DNA of 9,286 bases from the NCBI GenBank assembly GCA_030605675.1, contig JAUWHV010000065.1, positions 1-9,286 of the forward strand. The letters are read 5' to 3'. Within the stretch, counting starts at the first letter, position 1. Every line of letters begins with the position of its first letter. Shown one piece after another: positions 4,782-9,286 of this stretch. This stretch comes from Deltaproteobacteria bacterium (GTDB lineage Bacteria; Desulfobacterota; Dissulfuribacteria; Dissulfuribacterales; UBA3076). Made by a program: the position numbers and the translations under genes. A model generated the notes under the pieces. It saw only the letters and a list, made by a program, of their open reading frames with translations, did not search any database and had not been told where the DNA came from.

Positions 4782-7468
4782 TTTCGCGAAAAGAACTTCT
4801 GGAGGGCATATTAAGTGCGCTTTGGCGGCAGATAGCCCTGCATCCGGGCGCTATTATTGCGCTGGGCCTGACATTGGCCCTAATCTCGGTCCTGTCCGCG
4901 GTTTTTTTTCTGCGTCTTAATAGCAACCAGGACCGGTTGGTCTCCCCTGAAGTGCCTTTCCACAAAAGATACCTGGAGAATCTAAAAAACTTCGGCGATC
5001 AAGAACACCTCTATGTTGTTATCAAGACCGGTGGTACTGAAGAAGGAAAGAAAAAGGCCGGGCAATTCGCTGAAAGCCTGAACCAGCGACTGCTCCAGCA
5101 TCCAGACCTTATTCAGGCCATCTACTACCGCATTTTGCCTCGTGATTTGGGGGATGGGGCACTCCTATTCGCTTCTCCGGAGGAGGCCGAAACCCTTGCC
5201 GAAACAGTGGTCTTCCTGGCCCCTGCCTTGAATAATTGGATCAAGAATCCCAGCCTGGCAGGCTTCCTGGTTCAGATAAGTGTATTGCTCGGTTCGGATC
5301 AAAGGGCTATACCCACATTTGATGCTTCCCTTTTGCACCAGGCTTTTGAAGCATTGGAGCGGTTGCTTGCAAACATAAACAATGTTTTAGCGGGCAAACC
5401 TTCAGGATCTTCTATATTCAATCTCGCTGAAATCGGGGGGGAGTATTTTTTCACTAAGGACGGCAGGCTCCTGGTCATGCGGGTTTTGCCCAAGAAAGAT
5501 TACGGGACCATGGACGTTATCGGCAAACCCATGGAGGTGGTCCGCCAGGCGTTAAAGACCACGGGCGCCGACTTTCCCGGCCTTGAAGCCGGTCTCACGG
5601 GACGGCCTGTACTCCAGGCCGACGAGATGCAGACTACTGAGAAGGATATGACCAGGGCGTCTATTATCGCCGTGATTCTTGTAGGGCTTTTGTTCACGGT
5701 TATCCTCCACGGGTGGTTTAGGCCCATCTTGCTTTTGATCTGCCTTGGCATGGCCATGGCCTGGACCTTCGGATTCGCCACGGTGACCGTAGGCGAATTG
5801 AACCTCTTGTCCATTGTTTTTGTTTTGGTATTGGTGGGTATAGGCGTGGATTTCGGGATACACATGGTCATGAGGTACATAGAGGCTAAGAGGGGCCAGG
5901 TTGGCGTGGAAGAGGCGGTCCTCACCTCTATGTTCAAGACGGGTCCCTGTGTCATCTTGGGCGCAACCACCTCGGTCTGTGCCTTTTATTCTGTGCTCGG
6001 GTCCGATTTTACAGGTCTTGCACAGTTGGGGCTTATCGGGGGTACCGGTGTTCTTCTGTGCCTGCTAGCCACGTTGACCGTGCTTCCGGCTATGTTGCTG
6101 ATAGCGGGAAGGAAAAACCTTTTTCCGTCATCTGCGCCCCGGGTCACCGCCATGCCATTTCTTGAACGTCTCTCTGCGCGACCGGGGTGGGTGCTATTGA
6201 TTGTTGTCGCCCTGAGCCTTGCCGGGCTCCCTGGCCTTTTCAAGGCGCGCTTCAATTACAATCTATTGGAGCTTCAGGCCAAGGGCCTGGAATCGGTGGA
6301 ATATGAAGAGCAATTGATCCGCTCATCAGACGAATCTACCTGGTATGCTATTCTTACGGCGGACAACCTGGATGATGTAAAGCGGTTGACCAAAAGCCTT
6401 GAGGCCATGCCCAGTGTGAGCAAAGTCGATAGTATCTTGGATTTCATTCCGCAAGAACAGGCGCAGAAGTCGGCCCTGTATGCCAAGGCCGCTAAGGCCT
6501 TAGACGACATTCCAGTATCTGACTCCGTAACCACAGGCCCTGATCCGGATTCGTTGATCAATGCCTTAGCTCATCTTGGTTCAGTCCTGGAAAGTTTAGA
6601 GGAAAAATTGTTCGCTGCCGGAGCCGGCGCCGAACTGATCCGCATTGACCAGTGTATTACTCAAATACAGTCCTCCCTGGACATCCTTCAACATGACCCG
6701 GCAAAGGTCTCACGCCTGACAGTGCTCCAGGCCCAATTGCGCAGCAATATAGTGAACACACTTCAGCAATTGAAACGCTGGCTTAATACAAAATCGGTGA
6801 CACCAAAGGATCTTCCGGCCTCCATTCGAGACATATACGTGGGCAAGGACGGCCGTTATCAGATTAAAGTCAGCCCCAGCGAAGATGTCTGGGACTTTGA
6901 GAAGCTGGAGCATTTCGTGTCTGACTTGCGGCGGGTGGACCCCGAAGTGAGCGGCGTTCCGGTAGGGGTGCTCGAGTCGGCCAGGTTGATGCATAGGACC
7001 TTCCTTTTCGCGGCCGCACTGACTGTGTGTCTGGTGAGCCTTATCTTGTGGTTCTATTCATACTCTCTTCGCTACGTACTTCTCACACTTTTGCCTTTAG
7101 GGGTGAGTATGCTATGGCTTTTGGAATTAATGGGCATGATTGGCCTGGACTTTAATTTAGCCAACTTTTTTGCTATCCCCATTCTTATTGCTATCGGTGT
7201 GGACGGGGGTGTGCATCTCCTGGCACGATGGAAAGAGCTTCAAGGCAGTGGCGGGTTGTTTTTCACAAGCACGCCTACAGCCGTAACCTTGAGCTTTGCC
7301 ACCACTATGATAGGGTTTGGCGGCCTGCTTTTTGCGCACCACCGCGGCCTGGCAAGCTTAGGAGCGGTGATGGTGCTCGGGTCCTTAATGGGGATGCTTG
7401 CCTCTCTTTTAGTGCTTCCACCGGCGCTCAAGCTTTTTGGCAACTTCATTCTCAAAGACAAAGGATAA
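4778..7468 (+). CDS. hpnN: RND/MMPL-family hopanoid transporter HpnN
   Basis: An 896-residue inner-membrane RND protein with the typical duplicated plan: TM1 (about 24-46), periplasmic domain 1 (about 50-290), TM2-6 (about 292-445), TM7 (about 468-488), periplasmic domain 2 (about 490-738) and TM8-12 (about 740-890). The two halves share the motif GVDFGIH (356-362) and GVDGGVH (807-813); Asp358 and Asp809 are the likely proton-relay residues. Length and the 'SPEVPFHKRYLENLKNFG' opening of domain 1 fit HpnN, which is needed in R. palustris to carry hopanoids to the outer membrane. Domain 2 has a long helical stretch (about 590-675) that could form a hydrophobic-cargo channel, as in other HpnN/MmpL proteins. 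Translation is coupled to hpnO by the ATGA overlap; no ribosome binding site is seen. HpnN is preferred over a generic MMPL because of the hopanoid neighbours. Confidence 0.85.
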   Translation: MISRKELLEGILSALWRQIALHPGAIIALGLTLALISVLSAVFFLRLNSNQDRLVSPEVPFHKRYLENLKNFGDQEHLYVVIKTGGTEEGKKKAGQFAESLNQRLLQHPDLIQAIYYRILPRDLGDGALLFASPEEAETLAETVVFLAPALNNWIKNPSLAGFLVQISVLLGSDQRAIPTFDASLLHQAFEALERLLANINNVLAGKPSGSSIFNLAEIGGEYFFTKDGRLLVMRVLPKKDYGTMDVIGKPMEVVRQALKTTGADFPGLEAGLTGRPVLQADEMQTTEKDMTRASIIAVILVGLLFTVILHGWFRPILLLICLGMAMAWTFGFATVTVGELNLLSIVFVLVLVGIGVDFGIHMVMRYIEAKRGQVGVEEAVLTSMFKTGPCVILGATTSVCAFYSVLGSDFTGLAQLGLIGGTGVLLCLLATLTVLPAMLLIAGRKNLFPSSAPRVTAMPFLERLSARPGWVLLIVVALSLAGLPGLFKARFNYNLLELQAKGLESVEYEEQLIRSSDESTWYAILTADNLDDVKRLTKSLEAMPSVSKVDSILDFIPQEQAQKSALYAKAAKALDDIPVSDSVTTGPDPDSLINALAHLGSVLESLEEKLFAAGAGAELIRIDQCITQIQSSLDILQHDPAKVSRLTVLQAQLRSNIVNTLQQLKRWLNTKSVTPKDLPASIRDIYVGKDGRYQIKVSPSEDVWDFEKLEHFVSDLRRVDPEVSGVPVGVLESARLMHRTFLFAAALTVCLVSLILWFYSYSLRYVLLTLLPLGVSMLWLLELMGMIGLDFNLANFFAIPILIAIGVDGGVHLLARWKELQGSGGLFFTSTPTAVTLSFATTMIGFGGLLFAHHRGLASLGAVMVLGSLMGMLASLLVLPPALKLFGNFILKDKG

Positions 7469-7476
7469 AGGCTAGG

Positions 7477-8295
7477 ATGAAGCGTATCTCAGTAGCATTG
7501 CTGTTTGCGATCAGTTTGTTTGCCTGGGGCAGTCCGGCCCTTACCGGCGAAGCCCTCGATTTCGCTGTCATTCAACCAGGTCAGCCAGGCACTTCCCATG
7601 AGGCCCAGCCGGTCATGGACTCCTTAGCCCACTATGTGGAAGAGAAATTTGATGGAGGGATCACAGTCAAGGGACGCTATTTCAACGACCTTGACCAGGC
7701 CCTGGATTTTATGCACAATACCCCGCCCAAGTGGGGCATTGTGCGTCTTGGCTTTTACGCCCAATTCTCCAGGAGTTTTCCCATGACGGCCTTAGCTTCA
7801 ACCCGTCCCGGAGGATCGGGTAAAGACGTGTGGCGGCTGGCAGTAAACCATGAAGCCCCGGGGGAGTGGCGTGCCTTGCGCGGAAATGTATTGGGAAATA
7901 TGCTTTTTGAGACAGATGCCGCGGCCTGCATCCTGTTCGGGTGCGGAGCTGCACAATTGCCATTTAAGTTGAAGGGTACATCTAGTCCCCTCCGTTCCTT
8001 ACGAATGATGATCAAGGGAAAGGCCGCTGGCGTTGTGTTGGATCGGATGCAATATGAGGCACTGAAGGCCCTGCCTTTAGCCAAGAAGATTAAGATCATT
8101 TTGACCTCCGGAGAACTCCCCACGAGCCCGATGGTCTGGTTTGGGCGTCCGGATGAACGGATGGAGCGATTGGCCGCCATACTCAAAGGGATGCGCCGTG
8201 ACCCGGACGCGGATGCACTGCCGGGCCTCCTTCAAACCGACGGCTTCGGCCCGCCGGACAGTGATTTGCCCGGATTCAGGTTGGGTGTAAAATGA
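7477..8295 (+). CDS. PhnD-like periplasmic substrate-binding protein
   Basis: A 272-residue secreted protein. The frame is open upstream to 7228, inside hpnN, but ATG 7477 is chosen because it gives a clean signal peptide (Lys2-Arg3, hydrophobic 4-17, cleavage near 23-26) and AAAGG (7467-7471) lies 5 bases before it, 8 bases after the hpnN stop. The mature part follows the PhnD/phosphonate-type periplasmic binding pattern: 'LDFAVIQPGQPG' strand 1 (27-38), 'VMDSLAHYVEEKF' helix, 'FNDLDQALDFMHN' and 'WGIVRLGFYAQF' (86-97), then a second lobe including 'GKAAGVVLDRMQYEAL' (181-196). No ABC permease or ATPase gene is in view, so its partner may be HpnN rather than an ABC importer; that is inference. 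The ligand is unknown. Two cysteines (151, 156) lie close together. Fold-level confidence is moderate. Confidence 0.7.
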   Translation: MKRISVALLFAISLFAWGSPALTGEALDFAVIQPGQPGTSHEAQPVMDSLAHYVEEKFDGGITVKGRYFNDLDQALDFMHNTPPKWGIVRLGFYAQFSRSFPMTALASTRPGGSGKDVWRLAVNHEAPGEWRALRGNVLGNMLFETDAAACILFGCGAAQLPFKLKGTSSPLRSLRMMIKGKAAGVVLDRMQYEALKALPLAKKIKIILTSGELPTSPMVWFGRPDERMERLAAILKGMRRDPDADALPGLLQTDGFGPPDSDLPGFRLGVK

Positions 8296-9062
8296 CGATT
8301 GTCCGTAGCCTGTTGGTGGTTCTTTTTCTTATTGGAGCGTGCGCGAAGGTCTCTGATCTGCCACGGCAGAGCGCCCGGGAGACAGTAGATAAGGACCCTG
8401 CCGTGGCAGACTCAAATTTTGTCCTCTGGACACCTTGCACCCGCAAACAGGCAATACAGTGGACTGCAACTGCCGGAAAAGATGCCGGGACCGCCATAAA
8501 GGCCGCAAGTTGCTATGTAGTTCTGATAAAACAGGGAGGGGATAAAGCGTTGAGGCTTGCCGATGCCAGGCAGGGTCGGAACCTGGCCGAAGCAGCAGTT
8601 AACATGCTTCCCAACTCCGGATTGGCCCACTATTTGGCCGCATACCTGACCGGTCTGGAAGCTGAGAATGATCCCATGCGGGGCCTCAACCTTGTACCAA
8701 CTATCGAGCGCGAGGCATTGTTAGCCGCCAAATTGAACCCGGAGATCGATCACGGCGGACCTGACAGGATGTTAGGCGAGTTGTATTTGCATGCACCAGG
8801 TTTCCCTGTGAGCGTCGGTGATTCAAGCAAATCCGTTGTCCATTACCGCCGCGCTCTTGACCACGGCTCTGAGTTTAAAGAAAACCGGCTCGGATTAATA
8901 GAGGCGCTTTTGACTGAGGAAGAGCGTGGTCAGGCCTGTCTTGAGTTGCACAGGCTCCTGGATGACATGCCACCTGCTCATGGTATTGCGCCACAATGGA
9001 GGGAGGCCATGGAACTCCTGAAGCGCATGTGCTCAATGCAGGAACCAGAAGAGATCTATTGA
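8292..9062 (+). CDS. TatT/TPR-like outer-membrane lipoprotein
   Basis: A 256-residue lipoprotein. ATG 8292 overlaps the stop of the binding-protein gene (ATGA). Residues 1-16 are a signal peptide with lipobox I14-G-A-C17, then Ala18, fitting outer-membrane sorting. After a variable linker (18-45) come helical repeats: 'DARQGRNLAEAAVNMLPNSGLAHYLAAYLTGL' (91-122), then 'EREALLAAKLNPEIDHGGPDRMLGELYLHAPGFPVSVGDSSKSVVHYRRALD' (about 139-190) and 'FKENRLGLIEALL' (195-207). 'NPEIDHGGPDRMLGELYLHAPG..VSVGD' strongly resembles the TatT (TRAP-associated, TPR-like) lipoprotein family, in which trimers form a ligand-binding scaffold in the periplasm. There is no TRAP transporter here, so it probably serves the hpnN block. 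The linker is encoded by a DNA segment with paired palindromes (8357-8410). Confidence 0.75.
   Translation: MTIVRSLLVVLFLIGACAKVSDLPRQSARETVDKDPAVADSNFVLWTPCTRKQAIQWTATAGKDAGTAIKAASCYVVLIKQGGDKALRLADARQGRNLAEAAVNMLPNSGLAHYLAAYLTGLEAENDPMRGLNLVPTIEREALLAAKLNPEIDHGGPDRMLGELYLHAPGFPVSVGDSSKSVVHYRRALDHGSEFKENRLGLIEALLTEEERGQACLELHRLLDDMPPAHGIAPQWREAMELLKRMCSMQEPEEIY
8357..8410. repeat. Perfect 13-bp inverted repeat made of two palindromes
   Basis: TCTGCCACGGCAG (8357-8369) and CTGCCGTGGCAGA (8398-8410) are exact reverse complements separated by 28 bases. Each arm is itself a palindrome of the form CTGCC-NN-GGCAG (8358-8369 and 8398-8409), with centres 40 bases apart. They fall in the linker codons of the lipoprotein gene just after the lipid-anchor cysteine, where protein constraint is expected to be weak. 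They could be a pair of binding sites for a dimeric regulator or a strong RNA stem in the message. Confidence 0.6.
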
Positions 9063-9065
9063 AGG

Positions 9066-9082
9066 GGGCCGGCGGCTTTTTT
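9066..9082 (+). terminator. Weak terminator candidate between convergent genes
   Basis: A short G/C-rich fold, GGGCC (9066-9070) with GGCTT (9074-9078, including two G-T pairs), leads into a six-T run (9077-9082), right after the lipoprotein stop codon. The stem is very short. The gap to the opposing stop codon is only 22 bases, so antisense read-through between the two genes is likely. Confidence 0.3.
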
Positions 9083-9084
9083 AC

Positions 9085-9286
9085 TCATTTGCGTTTTAGC
9101 AGGTGATGTCGTGCTCTGCCCATGGCCATGAGCGGAAAATAATGTCGGTACATGTTGTAGTTGAGCATAAAACCTCTGGCAAGCTCGCTGCCCTGATCCA
9201 GGTTATCCACCGCTTTGGCAATGTCGGTGCGTTCGCCGATCCCGTAGCCGGGGAAACCGGTGCCGGTATATTGTGGCTCATCCCAG
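9085..9286 (-). CDS. shc: Squalene-hopene cyclase, C-terminal end (5' part outside window)
   Basis: Reading the minus strand from base 9285, an open frame of 66 codons ends at TGA (9087-9085). It has no start codon of its own because the gene enters from the right edge. The peptide begins 'WDEPQYTGTGFPGYGIGERT' and ends with 'GFMLNYNMYRHYFPLMAMGR' plus a basic tail. 'YTGTGFPG' and 'YNMYRHYFPLMAMGR' are the hallmark C-terminal blocks of squalene-hopene cyclases (compare 'YTGTGFPGDFYLGYTMYRHVFP' type ends). A roughly 25-residue insert sits between the two blocks, as I recall for Geobacter/Desulfobacterota cyclases. The enzyme cyclises squalene to hopene at the membrane; the catalytic DXDD motif lies outside the window. 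It converges with the hpnO-hpnN block and shows that this is hopanoid territory. Confidence 0.92.
   Translation of the reverse strand, partial: WDEPQYTGTGFPGYGIGERTDIAKAVDNLDQGSELARGFMLNYNMYRHYFPLMAMGRARHHLLKRK

Noticed and set aside
5500..5970. 156-codon minus-strand frame inside hpnN
   Set aside because: Antisense shadow of the transmembrane region; frames of this length are expected opposite long hydrophobic genes.
7228..7476. Upstream extension of the binding-protein frame into hpnN
   Set aside because: The extension lies inside conserved HpnN transmembrane codons and would bury the clear signal peptide that starts at 7477.
9096..9281. 61-codon minus-strand frame with a start codon at the right edge
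   Set aside because: Composition and sequence are meaningless as protein; it is a shadow of the squalene-hopene cyclase frame on the same strand.

Overview
The window looks like chromosomal DNA of a Gram-negative bacterium, shown by a TonB-dependent outer-membrane receptor, two lipoproteins and a hopanoid gene set. I infer an anaerobic Desulfobacterota-type (former Deltaproteobacteria) host from the style of the squalene-hopene cyclase tail and the TatT-like lipoprotein. That is family resemblance from memory, not a computed placement.

Left part (1-1680), visibly AT-richer: the C-terminal part of a TonB-dependent receptor (1-671), a long bipartite hairpin (671-746), an Slp-family lipoprotein (762-1268), and about 410 bases without a convincing gene. 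This gap holds short inverted repeats and a repeated CACGAAA motif. Middle (1647-2251): a HicA/HicB toxin-antitoxin pair behind a near-consensus promoter that carries a palindrome between its -35 and -10 boxes and seems to give a leaderless message.

Right part (2295-9286), GC-richer: hopanoid lipid genes. An HpnA-type sugar epimerase is followed, after a 111-base gap, by a tightly packed block: a class III aminotransferase (probable HpnO), an RND/MMPL transporter (HpnN), a PhnD-like periplasmic binding protein, and a TatT/TPR-like lipoprotein. Two of the three junctions are ATGA overlaps and the third is an 8-base gap. Facing this block on the minus strand is the C-terminus of squalene-hopene cyclase (9085-9286). 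It has no start codon inside the window and is easily missed, but it is what fixes the hopanoid assignment of the cluster.

Working model: the cyclase makes the hopane skeleton, HpnA and HpnO act on the polar side chain, and HpnN moves hopanoids toward the outer membrane. The binding protein and the lipoprotein, translated from the same operon, are candidate periplasmic and outer-membrane partners of HpnN. I know of no established role for that pair in hopanoid traffic, and this is the most interesting lead in the window.
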